Below, one piece after another: positions 1 to 11,174 of a stretch of 64,000 nucleotides of DNA. The notes beneath the pieces were generated by a model. The model was not told the origin of the DNA, did no database searches, and worked only from the letters and a program-made list of their open reading frames with translations. Source of the stretch: Odiellus spinosus. Its lineage: Eukaryota > Arthropoda > Arachnida > Opiliones > Phalangiidae. Where the stretch lies: NCBI GenBank assembly GCA_963920705.1, contig OY987233.1, positions 4,144,001 through 4,208,000 on the forward strand. Direction: 5' to 3'. The stretch's first letter is position 1. Every line of letters begins with the position of its first letter. Both the position numbers and the translations under genes were made by a program.

Positions 1-1505
1 CCTAGGTATCGGATGCGGGGCTTGGCAAAAGAACATTTGCTCGGTTTAATTTTGAGATTGGCCCTTTGTAAGCACGTTAACACTTGATTAAGGTGAAGTA
101 AGTGTGAGTCGAATGAGTGTGAAAAAATGATGATGTCATCGAGGTAAGCCATGGTAACTTTCCACATCAGCGTACCCAAAGCTTTGTACATTAGTCTTTG
201 AAAGGTGGCCGGGGAATTACATAGTCCCATTCCCAGTACGTTGAACTCGTACTGTCCGTCCGGCGTGACGAAAGCTGTTTTCTCTTTAGCGGACTCGTCA
301 AGTGCAACCTGAAAGTAGCCCGAGGCTAAGTCCAAGGTTGTGAAAAGGGTCGAGCCCGCAAGTCGATCTAGCGTGTCATCGATCCGGGGAAGAGGATGAA
401 CGTCCTTTTTGGTAACGGAGTTTAGTTTTCGCCAATCGACGCAAAAACGCCACGTACCGTCACGTTTCTTTATAAGGATGACGGGGGCGGCCCAAGGGCT
501 GCAAGATTCCCGGATGATACCTTGTTCTAGGAGTTTGTCGACTTCTTTCTGGAGGACATCTCGTTCTTTGAACGACTTCCGGTATGGATGAGAGCGCGTA
601 GGAGCGGCATCACCGGTGTGAATCTGGTGTTTAATTAGGGTGGTTCTGCCAAGATCGCCTTCGTGTTTCGAAAAGACGTCCGCGTGTTTTTTTAGAAGGG
701 ACCGAAGTTGTTCCTTTTGAGTGGATGAAAGCTGGGCTCCCATATCCAATTCGGTAGGGAGGGTGGACTCCGGAAGTACCATATCCTTGTCCAGGAGGTT
801 TACCTCGATGACCTCGTGTGCTTGAGCCAGGGTAGCGTTACGAGGGAGAATGATTGCACGATGGTGCGGGTTGGCTACGCGAATCAAGGCGCGGCCATGA
901 TCGAAGGTCGTAAGTGTTTTACAAATAAGTAAGCCAAATCGTTGGTAGGTTGACGGTAGGGGCTCGATCATGCGGGAGCCTGACACCAATGACGCCTCTA
1001 CTTCGAGGACGAGCTCGGAGGAAGGCGGGATGGTAATATCGGCCGTGTTGCGTATTAGGTTGTGATGGCTGAAGAGTGAGTCTGGCATTGGAAAGGATTC
1101 GTTACCGAGAGTAATGGACCGTGTTTTAAAATTAAGTTCAACTTCGTTGTCGTTGCAGAATTCCAGACCAAGTAGTAGTTGGTATTCAAAGTTTTTGATT
1201 ATTAAGGCTTCGACGTGGTAGGTTGTGTGACCAATTTGGATGTCCATGGTACTTAACCCGAGAGGGGTAATTAGTGACCCGTCCGCCACGCGTAATCTAA
1301 CCGAGTCGGCGGGGCGAACAGGTAATTGTAAAGTCTGTACGAGAGCCGGTGTAATAATGTTTTTTGTGCTCCCGGAGTCTAGTATGAGGTTGAGGTTTGT
1401 CTTATTTATGGTTGCTGGTAACGTGACTAGTTTGTTGGATGGACTAAGGAGGAGAGGGTAGGACGGTGTGGTACCTCCTTTTACCACCGTCGGTTTCCGT
1501 TTCCC
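1..1505 (-). CDS. pol: Ty3/Gypsy Pol (protease and reverse transcriptase), partial
   Basis: Polyprotein of an LTR retrotransposon; it cleaves Gag-Pol and copies element RNA into DNA. Reading the minus strand in the frame entered after the slippery site, I see an open frame to the window edge. It has an aspartic-protease motif (LILDSGS; DSG codons at 1371-1379), then RT blocks including WRFCVDWRKLN, a LDLASGYFQV-type palm block, and the catalytic YLDD box (135-146) followed by IIIFS. These are classic Ty3/Gypsy (Metaviridae) signatures. RNase H and integrase would lie beyond base 1. The frame is -1 relative to gag and has no obvious own start, so Pol is expected as a Gag-Pol fusion. I saw no stop or frameshift in the part read, so the copy may be young. 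The call is strong; the clade within Gypsy is not assigned. Confidence 0.93.
1447..1491 (-). promoter_or_regulatory. frameshift-stimulating hairpin or pseudoknot (predicted)
   Basis: Seven nucleotides after the heptamer a stem begins: GACGGT (1486-1491) plus GGTA (1482-1485) pair with TACC (1470-1473) and ACCGTC (1462-1467), with a 2-nt bulge and an 8-nt loop AAAGGAGG. The loop's AGGAGG is complementary to CCTCCT at 1447-1452, so an H-type pseudoknot is possible. The spacing is in the range known for -1 frameshift stimulators. Pairing was worked out by eye. Confidence 0.6.
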
Positions 1506-2788
1506 GAGTTATTTTGACCGCGACCGTTTGGGTGTGGTGACGGACTGCGACCACGTCGCCAATCGGATGAAGTATGGTTGGGAGAAAATGGAGATGGACT
1601 TCGGTCTCTGGGGTTGTAGTTGGTATTGGGTCGGAAAGGTGACGGGGTGCGGTTCTCCGTAGGGTAAGCGCTTGACCGGTACGGGGAGGTTCCGCGGTTA
1701 CTTGACGGGTAACGGTTCTCTTGGTGACGAAAGTTTTCGCGACAGTAAGAAGCGTAATGGTCTTTACGTCCACATTTGTAACAAGACACGGGTGCTGGGC
1801 TAGGTTCTCGGCGGCGCGATGATGATCGTAGGGAGTCCACCTCCTGCCGTATATCTTTTAAGTCTCGACGAAGGGCGTCGAGTTCCCCGTTGCTAGTAGA
1901 CTGAAACAGGGCCGGAGTGACTGTTTGAGGGGCCGGACCTGTGGTTCTGGCGGCCAGCAAGGTAAGAAGCTCGAGAATTTTTCCATCAGTGGTGCTTGCG
2001 GGAACAGTGATTGAAGTGGCTACGGAGTTGAGTAGGTGTAATTTTTCCAAAAAATCCTTGGGACTGGCTGGGCACATGAGGATCAGTTTGTCCCTAAGTT
2101 CTGGAAGGAGGCCCCGAAGTAAATAATTTATCTTCTCGGAATCGGTCATAGTGGGGCTGGCCAACGAGCATAATTTCATTGTGTCTCGGTAATAGGTGAC
2201 TGGGTCAACTCCCGGAAGTTGCCTATGAGCCAGTAGCTCATTAAAAATTGCTTGGGAGGATCGGCCAAATTCGCCCAATAATGCCGACTTCCATTGCTGC
2301 CAGGTGGTACGAGGTGCAGTAGCCGTAATACGAATTTGGGTTGAATACCAGGCCAGCGATTTTCCTCCAAGGGCGGACGGAAGTAGGGCGATACGATCAG
2401 CGTCAGTTTTTCCGGTTGTTTTTTGTTCAAAAACCGTAATGAAATCATTCACGTCTTGAGTTTCGGGGTCAAATTTGAGCACGTCTCGTTGGAGATTTAA
2501 AGCGTTGAGCGCTGCCGTAACGGCGGCGGTAATGTCGGCCGCGGATGCCATGTTTACAGGAGGGAGTGGTGTAGATGGTGATACCTTACGGCGATTCAGA
2601 ATTGATAGCCCAGTGAACTCGGGGGCCAAATGGTGGGTTCGGCGGGATATTCGACGTTGAAGCTCCGGTAGGCTGTTTTCGGCGAGTACGGATAAATCGG
2701 CGCGGGAAGGAGATCCCGGCGGGGAATAAATCACGGTGTCAGCCGGGGAAGCGGGCAAGCTATATGTGGTATCAGAGTCGTCGCTCAT
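1481..2788 (-). CDS. gag: Ty3/Gypsy Gag polyprotein
   Basis: Structural protein of the retrotransposon, forming the cytoplasmic particle that packages element RNA. The frame is open from 2848, but bases above 2836 lie in the predicted LTR, so the first Met after the primer-binding site (2786-2788, reading MSDDSDTTYS) is the likelier start, giving about 435 aa. A central retrotransposon-gag-like domain (around WYSTQIR, WQQWKSALLGEFG and YLLRGLLPELRDKL) is followed by one CCHC zinc knuckle, CYKCGRKDHYASYC (1742-1783). A basic, Ser/Pro/Arg-rich tail follows, typical of nucleocapsid regions. Translation ends at TAA 1481-1483. Pol overlaps in the -1 frame. Intact across its length. Confidence 0.92.
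   Translation of the reverse strand: MSDDSDTTYSLPASPADTVIYSPPGSPSRADLSVLAENSLPELQRRISRRTHHLAPEFTGLSILNRRKVSPSTPLPPVNMASAADITAAVTAALNALNLQRDVLKFDPETQDVNDFITVFEQKTTGKTDADRIALLPSALGGKSLAWYSTQIRITATAPRTTWQQWKSALLGEFGRSSQAIFNELLAHRQLPGVDPVTYYRDTMKLCSLASPTMTDSEKINYLLRGLLPELRDKLILMCPASPKDFLEKLHLLNSVATSITVPASTTDGKILELLTLLAARTTGPAPQTVTPALFQSTSNGELDALRRDLKDIRQEVDSLRSSSRRREPSPAPVSCYKCGRKDHYASYCRENFRHQENRYPSSNRGTSPYRSSAYPTENRTPSPFRPNTNYNPRDRSPSPFSPNHTSSDWRRGRSPSPHPNGRGQNNSGNGNRRW
1499..1505 (-). promoter_or_regulatory. -1 ribosomal frameshift slippery heptamer GGGAAAC
   Basis: On the minus strand the sequence is G GGA AAC in the gag frame, an exact X XXY YYZ heptamer, 15 nt before the gag stop codon. 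Slipping one base back gives a frame that runs without a stop into the protease. The + strand reads gtttccc at these coordinates. Confidence 0.8.
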
Positions 2789-2820
2789 AGGCGACGGTCG
2801 AGCGTGGTACGATCGGTGCC

Positions 2821-2834
2821 CGGCGCCTCCACCA
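2821..2834 (-). other. primer-binding site of the Gypsy element
   Basis: Read on the minus strand, TGGTGGAGGCGCCG starts 2 nt after the LTR end (..TGACA, AC, TGG). The complement extends to CCCGGCGCCTCCACCA, which looks like a tRNA 3' end (T-stem CCCGG, acceptor strand, CCA). I cannot name the tRNA. Confidence 0.6.
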
Positions 2835-2836
2835 GT

Positions 2837-3540
2837 TGTCAGGCGCAAAAAGGACCAGACGGGGTAATGATTTGGACTGAATAGTTTTATTATGTCTTAA
2901 TTCTTACAAGTTAAAATTACTATAAAAAATGTTTGTACGGCGCGAATACTTTGGGCGGCCGCGGAATACGCTCGGCTGACCGCGGGATATTTCTATCTCC
3001 GCGGAGTTAGGGCGTGAGAATTCGGAAGGTGCTTTTCAGCTTTCCCTGGCTTCCCTACAACCCTTAGCTTCCTGGGGCAAGCTTTTCAGCTTAATGCTTC
3101 CCAGTTCACTAACTCTTGGCGGGCTTGGCTTTTCAGCCTTAATAATTCCCGTCAAGAGAAACTCCGAAGAGAAAGTGTTCTTCCTTGGTCAACGCGACGG
3201 CTATTTATACCCGAAGATTGCCCTCGGTTACGCAATCCTTTCGTCGCCGGTTTCTCGGCGATCCGGTCGCGTTCGGGCTTGGATTTCCGCTGTCCGTCCG
3301 ACAGTATTCTCGGCCCCGATTCGGGAGCCTGTCTTTTTCTGCTAGCGAGCTAGAAGCTTTATCCAAGCCCCTTTTTTTTTTTTCTTGTCTAGAGAGCCCC
3401 GAGTTCGAAGGAGGATTTGGGCCGATTCTTGGCTTAGGAAATAAGAACGAGCCCTAGCTAGAAAAGGACCTAAAAAAAGAAAAGTTGAGAGAAAGATTGG
3501 ATCCCCAAAAGCGCCATCCTTCACGGAGAGGGGAACCCCT
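2837..3540 (-). repeat. 5' LTR of the Gypsy element (outer end uncertain)
   Basis: The inner edge at 2837 (TGTCAGG on +, ..CCTGACA on the coding strand) abuts the primer-binding site. On the coding strand there is a TATA box TATAAATA (3203-3210) and a polyadenylation signal AATAAA (2885-2890) about 320 nt downstream, the expected order for U3-R-U5. Short repeats of CTTTTCAGC occur at 3026-3140. The second LTR is outside the window, so the outer edge is a guess between about 3220 and 3600. Confidence 0.65.
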
Positions 3541-3792
3541 TTGGAATTTTCTTTTTTTCGCGCCAAGTTACGAAAAGACTTCAGTAAAAGTAAGTAAACT
3601 TTTTTATATATGGTTTTAGAAGGTTATAGTAACACCACGACGAAGAAGAAAAATATAGAGCAAATTGGCCCCCTTTGGTGTGGGCGGATAAAAACAAAAG
3701 AATTATATAGACAGTTATACCGAATACAGGGTGTAACGGTACCTTAGTTAAAAACGAAAATTAACTTGGTACACTTTTCTTTAAAAATTCGT

Positions 3793-4090
3793 AACTTTGA
3801 CTGGCTCGAATTAAGTTAAGTAGAGCTCGTTTTGTAGACGTCATATCGGGCTATTAGGAAAAAATAAATTCGACACTCTGGGTTAAAATCCAGAGAAGAT
3901 ACGACGCTAATTAGCCCACGCCCGAAATTGGGAAAAAGTTACCTTTTAGGCCCCATAACTTTAGTTTGACTGGCTCGAATTAGGGTTAGTAATGCCCGTT
4001 TTGTAGACACCACATCGGGCTATTCGGAAAAATTAATTTCGACACTCTAGGTTAATATCCGAAGATGATACGACGCTAGTTAGCCCCCCC
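3793..4090. repeat. two-copy tandem repeat, period ~169 bp
   Basis: A ~125-bp block starting CTGGCTCGAATTA and ending ..GATACGACGCTARTTAGCCC occurs at about 3800 and again at about 3970, roughly 80% alike by eye. The second copy ends in a C10 run. Nothing coding was seen from 3600 to 4300. Confidence 0.7.
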
Positions 4091-4309
4091 CCCCAATTTG
4101 TCTAATTAAATAAATAGGAATTTTCGGAAAAGTTACCTTTAGGATTCGGGATATTTATCTACCGTATTGATTTAAAATATTTGTTTAGCCATTTCATTAT
4201 CACTTTCAAACCAGAATTGGCAAATAAACACATCCATTTTAAACAGGGCTGCAAGAAGTATAATTCCTATAAAATCTATATTTTTTAACGTGTCATATAA
4301 AATACTATA

Positions 4310-5075
4310 ATTTCACTAAAGGTCATAATCGTATAATATCATAGGAAAGGTTATGTAAAATCCTATAATTTCGTAGGAAAGCTCCTGTAAAATTCTATAA
4401 TTTCGTAAGAAAGCTCCTGTAAAATTCTATAATTTCGTAGGAAAGCTCCTGTAAAATTCTATAATTTCGTAGGAAAGGTCCGGTAAAATTCTGTAATTTC
4501 GTAGAACAAGTCCGGTAAAATACTATAATTTCTTAGAAAACCTCCTGTAAAATTCTGTAATTTCGTTGAACAGAACCTGTAAAATTCTATATTTTCATAG
4601 AACAAGTCCGGTAAAATCCTATAATTTCTTAGAAAAGCTCCTTTAAAATCCTATAATTTCTTAGAAAAGCTCCTTTAAAATCCTATAATTTCGTAGAAAA
4701 GCTCCTTTAAAATCCTATAATTTCGTAGAAAAGCTCCTTTAAAATCCTATAATTTCGTAGAAAAGCTCCTTTAAAATCCTATAATTTCGTAGAAAAGCTC
4801 CTGTAAAATCCTATAATTTCGTAGAAAAGCTCCTGTAAAATCCTATAATTTCGTAGAAAAGCTCCTGTAAAATCCTATAATTTCGTAGAAAAGCTCCTGT
4901 AAAATCCTATAATTTCGTAGAAAAGCTCCTGTAAAATCCTATAATTTCGTAGAAAAGCTCCTGTAAAATCCTATAATTTCGTAGAAAAGCTCCTGTAAAA
5001 TCCTATAATTTCGTAGAAAAGCTCCTGTAAAATCCTATAATTTCGTAGAAAAGGTTCTCTAAAATCCTTTGAAAT
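4310..5075. repeat. 32-bp minisatellite, ~23 copies
   Basis: Unit CTCCTGTAAAATCCTATAAT plus TTCGTAGAAAAG repeats every 32 bp. Left units are diverged; units from about 4800 to 5050 are almost identical. A block of CTTT-type units lies between older and newer CTGT-type units. There are no unique spacers, so this is not a CRISPR array. Confidence 0.95.
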
Positions 5076-6077
5076 CGTAAAATTTCGTAGAAAATGTCCT
5101 ATCATTTTGCTAGAGGAATCCATATTCTATTGACGGCATATTTATGAAAAAGGCAAAGAACCTTTTACAGGAACGCGCCCATTGTAGATTGAATTTTAGT
5201 CTAAAAGTGTTCATCATTGAGGGAGGGAGAGGACTCAAGAAAGAGAAATACTTGGAAGAGCAGCATCTACATTTTTGGATTTAATCTCTAAGACTCTGCT
5301 ATTACCTAGTATGCCTACGGAAGGGGGCTCCTTGGAGATATTTTTCTCCGTAGAGAATTTTCGAATCCTTTTGTGCATATGTAAAAGCAAATCTATTTAT
5401 AGGTTAGTTCCAAGTATGAAAGCTACTTAAATTTGATACGTTTTAACCTTTGAACTTTCATGTCTTATTTGTCCAATTTCAATTTGAGATGCTTTCTTAC
5501 ACTGTGGCTCCATACCCCATATTATTTCCAAAATAAATTACCAAAACAAAGGAAACCTTTCTACCTTTGTTAGTAGTGCAAACTGATACGTAAATTACAG
5601 TTCAGTTTCCTCGAAATTGCTCATATTGCAATATTTTGTCGAAAATAAAATAAGAGTTTCGCGAAGGTTGGAAATAAATCTTTAAATATGCTTATATAGC
5701 TTTGAAAAAAAAAAAAAAAAAATATTATTTTATGGCATTGACTTGAATGTCTTTTTCCATTTCCTTTTTCAAGACGTTGAAACTGAATTTTTAATACTAA
5801 ATATTTCTACGACGGTGAATATATTATCTATGAAAATCAAATTTAGTTGCAAAATATTATTTGCCGCTTTATAGGTCACTTTATAGCAAGGATTTTATTT
5901 TTTTTTACGAGATGCAAATGGAATTTCAGTAGTGTTTTCGGAAAATCAATAGAAACTATTCAAAATATATATTCATGCTATATAGAAAAATAACCCTGAT
6001 AGTAAAAATAAATATTTTATAATCTCCATCTTAGAAATACATTTTAAAGTGAGACTGTCACTGGGTTGAGGCGTTCT
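5076..6077. other. AT-rich, no gene recognised
   Basis: Contains an A18 tract at 5706 and, at 5920-6061, a diverged copy of repeat K (the ATGCAAATGGAATTTCAGTA..AAAATATATAT block). No ORF resembling a protein was seen. Confidence 0.5.
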
Positions 6078-6480
6078 TAAAGGGAGAAAGCAACCTAGGC
6101 CTAATATCAGAAGCCGATGAAACCATCCTTTGAAGTCTATTACTCCCGGGTCTTGTCTACCCCTCTCTGTATTGGTTAGTTTTAAAAAGCGCGATTCATA
6201 CGCCTCCTAACGGTAGATATTTTCGGAGCGGGAGTTCGTCGAGCGAATATCTCTAGCAGCCTTGGAGTTCGTCAAAAAAACCTCGTCGTTTGTGGAGAGA
6301 GAGAATTTCCAATTTTCCGTAGACTTGGGGTATGAAGTAGGACCCCTCCGATCTCGTAAAATTGTGAATTTTACCCATACAGAGAGGAGCGCTACATGGA
6401 ACATTAGAGTAGTAGACTTCAAAGGAGTGTTTCATCGGCTTCTGCTAATAGGCTTAATCCAAAAATAAAAAAATTAAATC
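6078..6480. mobile_element. family F fragment split by element A1
   Basis: TTAAAGGGAGAAAGCAACCTAGGCCTAAT (6078-6107) is the F left end; after A1 the sequence resumes with CTAATAGGCTTAATCCAAAA, matching F internal sequence seen at 11230. Confidence 0.6.
6108..6444 (-). mobile_element. MITE family A, copy 1
   Basis: Terminal inverted repeats of about 38 bp (CAGAAGCCGATGAAACC.. / ..GGTTTCATCGGCTTCTG type). Flanked by CTAATAT (6101-6107) and CTAATAG (6445-6451), a 7-bp target duplication with one mismatch. The short ORFs inside are not genes. Inserted into an F element. Confidence 0.88.
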
Positions 6481-6481
6481 T

Positions 6482-6761
6482 AGCCAAAAAAAGTCATCGA
6501 GTGATTTGGACACTTCCTCGGGAAAGAGGGACGGATTTTAGGCGGGCCGCGCTTGGCTATATTGTCTTCCCTCCCAACTCCTGTATTTCTCCGCAGAGTG
6601 TCGCTTCCTCCGTTCACTATTTACACACCGACTGCGGCCGCTAGGGTGTCTCGAATCAGAATCTGCCGGTACCTTTATCCAAACCAGAGTTGTCCAAACC
6701 TTTGTTGATAGTATTAAACTACGGGGTGCTGTTTACTTTTATGTAATAAAGTGTACTTTTG
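6482..6761 (+). mobile_element. MITE family B, copy 1 (left-truncated)
   Basis: Shares the GGGCCGCGCTTGGCTATATT core (here GCGGGCCGCGCTTGGC), the GACTGCGGCCGCTAG block and the right TIR ending ..AATAAAGTGTACTTTTG. The left TIR is missing. Confidence 0.8.
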
Positions 6762-6998
6762 TTCTCACGCATTATATCACGTGATATTGAGGTCTATTAT
6801 TTTCTAATTAGTCTTATAGCCTCGTATTATTTTCCTATAGGGTCCAATCTTTATTGGCCCTATATAGGAAAATGGAAAATAACATAGTAGTGTATAGGTG
6901 TAAGGATAATTATTCAGCCATGCAAATCCCTCTCGTTAATTCAGCCAAAATAAAGTAAGATTAAATTGGGAGGAAGCTTAACGAGATATGTCAAGATT

Positions 6999-7183
6999 TA
7001 AGCCGCGTTCACATTAGACTTTAAAACCATTTAAATACCTGTTTTTAATATTCTAATTAATTTTTGAAAGTAATTATTAAATTGTTTGGTAAAGAATCTC
7101 TTCAAGTGAAGTTAAATTTTTCAATTTTTAACTTTCTAAAGTGGTTAGAAAGGTTTGAAAGTCTCTGGTGTGAACGCATCTTA
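6999..7183. mobile_element. small MITE with GCGTTCACA ends
   Basis: Imperfect inverted ends: TAAGCCGCGTTCACATTAGA on the left and ..TCTCTGGTGTGAACGCATCTTA on the right; flanked by TTAA-like bases. Ends are related in style to family D. Confidence 0.55.
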
Positions 7184-7553
7184 ACTGTTACGCGTGCGAC
7201 TTTCATGACATGAAAAATAGCTTTTTCCTGAAAAAATTTAAGCATCGTATATGAAGGGAGAAATTTCTAAATTTTCTCCTCCCCAAGTATAGAAGTAATG
7301 AATTGTTGATGATGTGTAATATGAAATTTAATATTTTAGTACGTAATTTAAGTTAAAATATAGACCCCAACTTTCGGAGCAAAAAAAAGTTTAATTAAAT
7401 TAAAATTTTATACTTTTTTATTGCAAATTCGCTTCACGAGATTTCATTATAAATGAATCCATTTTAAAAAGGTAATTTTAATTAAGTTTTGTCTAAATGT
7501 TGGTAATAATTAACATATAATGAGCATTTTGAATTCATGGATATATATTCTAA
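7184..7553. other. AT-rich, no gene recognised
   Basis: Low-complexity AT-rich sequence between two MITEs; nothing supported. Confidence 0.5.
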
Positions 7554-7889
7554 CAGAAGTAGATGAAACCGCCTTTGAAGTCTACTATTCTAATGTTCAA
7601 TATAGCGCTCCTCTCTGTATGGGTAAAATTTCCAATTTTACGAGATCGGAGGGGTCCTACTTCATACCCCCCTGTATACGGAAAATTGGAAATTCTCTCT
7701 CTCCACAAACGACGACTATTTTTGACGAACTCCAAGGCGGCTGGATATATTCGCTCGACGAACTCCCGCTCCGAAAATATCTACCGTTAGGAGGCGTACG
7801 AATCGCGATTTTTAAAACTAACCAATACAGAGAGGGGTAGACAAGACCAGGGAGTAATAGACTTCAAAGGAAGGTTTCATCGGCTTCTG
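7554..7889 (+). mobile_element. MITE family A, copy 2
   Basis: Opposite orientation to copy 1. Perfect 7-bp target duplication ATTCTAA at 7547-7553 and 7890-7896. The 106-codon frame running through it is incidental. Confidence 0.92.
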
Positions 7890-8061
7890 ATTCTAATTAA
7901 AGGGAAATAGACACTGATAACAAGTTATTTTTTAATCAATATATGAACTGTTACAATATGCGTAAAAACCACATAGTAACTCGCCAATGATTTCGCGGTA
8001 ATTTACAGTCATAGATATATGTACACTTTTAATTACTACTTGGATTAATTACAAATAATTA

Positions 8062-8329
8062 AGCTGCGTATATACTAGGTCTTGGAATCGATTTAAACCG
8101 TTTCGTGTGAATGGGAAACCGTCTTTTCTCGAATCGATTTGATTCGATTTCTCGAAACTGCTTCGGGAACCAGTTTCATACCGATTCGGTTTCAACAACC
8201 GATAGATGAAGCTACGATAAATCGATTTATAAAGATAATGCGTGACGCTTAAAACGATTCCTGGCGATTTGAATATCGGTTTTGTTTTACCATTTCAAAT
8301 CGATTAAGAAAGGCTAGTGTGACCGTAGC
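8062..8329 (+). mobile_element. MITE family D, copy 1
   Basis: Left end AGCTGCGTATATACTAGGTC, right end ..CTAGTGTGACCGTAGCG; repeated AATCGATTT/AAATCGATT blocks throughout allow extensive self-pairing. A short inverted end fragment of the same family lies at 8366-8408. Confidence 0.8.
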
Positions 8330-8409
8330 GTTTGAGTGTTTTTCAATTGTTGGGATTGGTAAAGGGTCACACTAGCATTTCTTAATGGATTTGAAACGGT
8401 AAAATTAGC

Positions 8410-9005
8410 TCCAAGTTTGCCTTTAATGTTTTTGCCATTATGTACGTCTGGCTCCACCTTTGTATTTTTTCTCTGTGAAAAAGGGTATACTAGGCTGTGG
8501 ATTGCTTTATATTAAAGTGGCAAGGGGGTCTGATGTTTTCGGCTATATGCCAAAAACCCCTAAGCCAGAGCCGCCTAGCTGAAAAGACTCCTTATATTAT
8601 TATTGAGTTCTCTGACTTCGCGCTGTTGCCTTCGCCCTCGTTCACATATACTTTCGCATCTTCTAGCTCCTCTTATATTAAAGATTAAGGGATTATAATT
8701 GATCACGCTTTCCGCTAGGGATTAGGGTCTGGGATTACTTATGGAGGCTCGGTTTTTTTTCTTTATTTTCTTCTCACCCCGAGATCCTTCGCGAAAGCTC
8801 TCTTCTCCTACCCATAAACTTTAGGCATAGTCTTGTATCAACGTCGTGAAACCCCGCGAATTGCGACAGTGATGACAGAATTAAGAGAAACTGGCGAAAT
8901 TCAAAACTTTTTTCCTTTCAAGGGCTAGTTCACATTTGACAAATTTTTCTTCATTTTCGTCTTGCGAATAAAATTGTAACTTTGGATTTGATTAAGGAGT
9001 CAACC
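8410..9005. other. no gene recognised
   Basis: Mixed-composition sequence with no recognisable coding or RNA feature. Confidence 0.5.
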
Positions 9006-9523
9006 TAGAGCTCGGAATTCGTATAATTTTTATTAGTTGGTTAACCTCTACTAAATTAGGATGCATATTATCTGTTTGATTAATAATATACTATTTTTCA
9101 TTCGAAGATGAACGTAATCCATATCCGTTTTTATCTATTAGAATATTATCCGCGTTATACGTTCGGATAAAAATATTCAAAATTTATTTTCGTGAAAAAT
9201 AACGAATAAAAAGATGATTTAAAATCTTATTTTCGTTGTTTATTTATATTCTTCGAATTAAAAGTCAATTTGAAATATTTTTTCTTATACTTTAGACTGA
9301 TTCTTGAAACGCGAATTTTTTTATCCATCGTTATACGTTTGAAAACGACTCATTTGTTGGTAGATAAAGCGCCAAACACTTATCTTCGGGTAAACCTTAT
9401 ACATTTAACAATTATACGAATATACAAATTTCATTTTTTTAGTTACAAACAATTTATCCGAAAATAAAATATCTAAAAATATACGAATAACAGAAGATAA
9501 TGGATATCCGATTCCGAGCTCTA
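9006..9523 (+). mobile_element. hAT-like MITE family G, copy 1
   Basis: Inverted ends TAGAGCTCGGAATTCGTATA and ..GGATATCCGATTCCGAGCTCTA; interior AT-rich with TTATCCG/CGGATAA motifs in both orientations. No clear target duplication at this copy; the 8-bp duplication is clear for copy 3. Confidence 0.8.
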
Positions 9524-9956
9524 TACTAGACTTCTCCTAAATTGTATACATTTGGTACTATTAGACCAGTCTACCCATCTTCAGTTCGAAGTTTTTATTT
9601 TGTAAGCAATGTCTTTGACAAAAATATTTTGAGGACTCTGAGGCGATATGAGAAACTTGTAGCTTTATATATCTTCAATACCCTCCCAGAAAAATCTGGC
9701 TTCCGGGATTAGCCCGTTGAGCGATTATTTGGTGGTGGAAACGACTTACGGGTCGTGGGCCCGGGGATATAGAAGGAAATCTGTCTAGAGCCCAACGATG
9801 GTTAGGAAGAAGAAAAAGAGATAGTATATGAAGGAAAGACTGGCGTATTAAGACGTATAACCGTCTAATAAGACGTCTTAGACCTAGCTGAAAAATCGCT
9901 ACAACTTACCCCTAGAAGACTTTGAAGGAACAGTCTCATTGTAGAATTACTAGAAG
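9524..9956. other. no gene recognised
   Basis: Unannotated spacer with a short GC-richer patch at 9690-9765; no supported feature. Confidence 0.5.
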
Positions 9957-10325
9957 CAAAAGTATATCACTTTATTCCATAAAAGTAAACAACGCCACGT
10001 AGCTTAATACTATCAGAGAAGGTCCGGGTAAATGTACCGTAAGATTCTGCAGGATTAGAGACACTCTAGCGGCCGCAGTCACCGTCGAAGGAAGCGCCAC
10101 TCTGCGGAGAAATTCATTCCGGAGTTGGGAGGGAAGACAATATAGCCAAGCGCGGCCCGCCTAAATTCCGTCTCTCTCCCGACTCAAAATATCGAGGAAG
10201 AGTCCAAATTACTCGAGCTAGGCAGGGGTGATGACTTTTTCGCTATTTTTAAGTAAAGGCTGTACCTTTGCTGATGGTATTAAGCTACGGGGCGTTGTTT
10301 ACTTTTATGGAATAAAGTGATTGAA
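9957..10325 (-). mobile_element. MITE family B, copy 2
   Basis: Left TIR CAAAAGTATATCACTTTATT.., core AAGCGCGGCCCGCCTAAATT, right TIR ..TATGGAATAAAGTGA. The final bases have decayed. Confidence 0.85.
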
Positions 10326-11174
10326 ATAACATAATTTTGGAAAATGTTCGACCGAAATAGCAGATTTCTTTCGTTATTCTATGGAATTAATTGAAATTGC
10401 AAATAAAACCGACGTCACACGTATGTTAAAACAGCCTCAGGCTTTTTTTTTAATTTCTTTCGATTTAATTGGCGATCAATTTGATAAGGCCCGAATCGTT
10501 TTAGGAAATTGGCGCCTCTACTTTTATATCCAATGAGACTTTTCCTTTGTAGCTTATTACTGTTGGCAATGTTTGTCAATACCTAGTACCTTATTTGCGC
10601 CTTCTCTCCACTGACCAAGGCTTAGCGAAAATAAAGCTTATAAGGCCCGTCGATTCTTCTATTTCTCTAGACTCTTTTCAAAGAGTCTTTTTATTTTCCG
10701 CTTATATCCCTTTATATTATATTCCATCTTGAATTGACAACGCGCGGAAAGCTTTATGGTCTCTTAACTCTTAGGTAGTTAAATGTTGAGAGAAATGGCG
10801 CGTATCCTAGTTACCAAGGTATTGCAGATTCGAGTTTATATGATGAAACTGTATACATCTTTCTAGGCAATCCCTGGTTGGCTAGGATTATATTTTTATA
10901 CACCAATGGGCTATTTTTTATGCCATTATGAGGATATACGATCTTTGCCAAACGCGTGATGCTTGCTTGTACGAATGTCTATGGTCCTCGCTATTTGAGC
11001 CATATTTACCGTTATAGGAACCTCTTTTTTTATAGGTCTCTTTTCTTATTATTGGTATGAACGCCTGAAAGACTTCGAAGAATAGCCTTTTCAAGGCAAT
11101 AAAAGGAATTAAGAATCTTATTTTTTCCTTATAAATGGCAATTCTCTGTGCACTAGCTAGCAAAGCTGGCTTCC
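10326..11174. other. no gene recognised
   Basis: AT-rich spacer. An open frame on the minus strand near 10918-11208 shows no recognisable domain and is not called. Confidence 0.5.

Noticed and set aside
1444-1773. 109-codon minus-strand ORF overlapping gag's 3' end
   Set aside because: Third frame across the gag-pol overlap; Gag and the -1 Pol frame explain the region.
2786-2848. Upstream extension of Gag to the Met at 2848
   Set aside because: It would begin within the LTR and cross the primer-binding site; the Met at 2786-2788 is the likelier start.
4310-5075. Regular 32-bp repeats resembling a CRISPR array
   Set aside because: The units are contiguous with no unique spacers, in a eukaryotic genome; this is a minisatellite.
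7520-7840. 106-codon ORF
   Set aside because: Falls within MITE A2; not preserved in the other five A copies.
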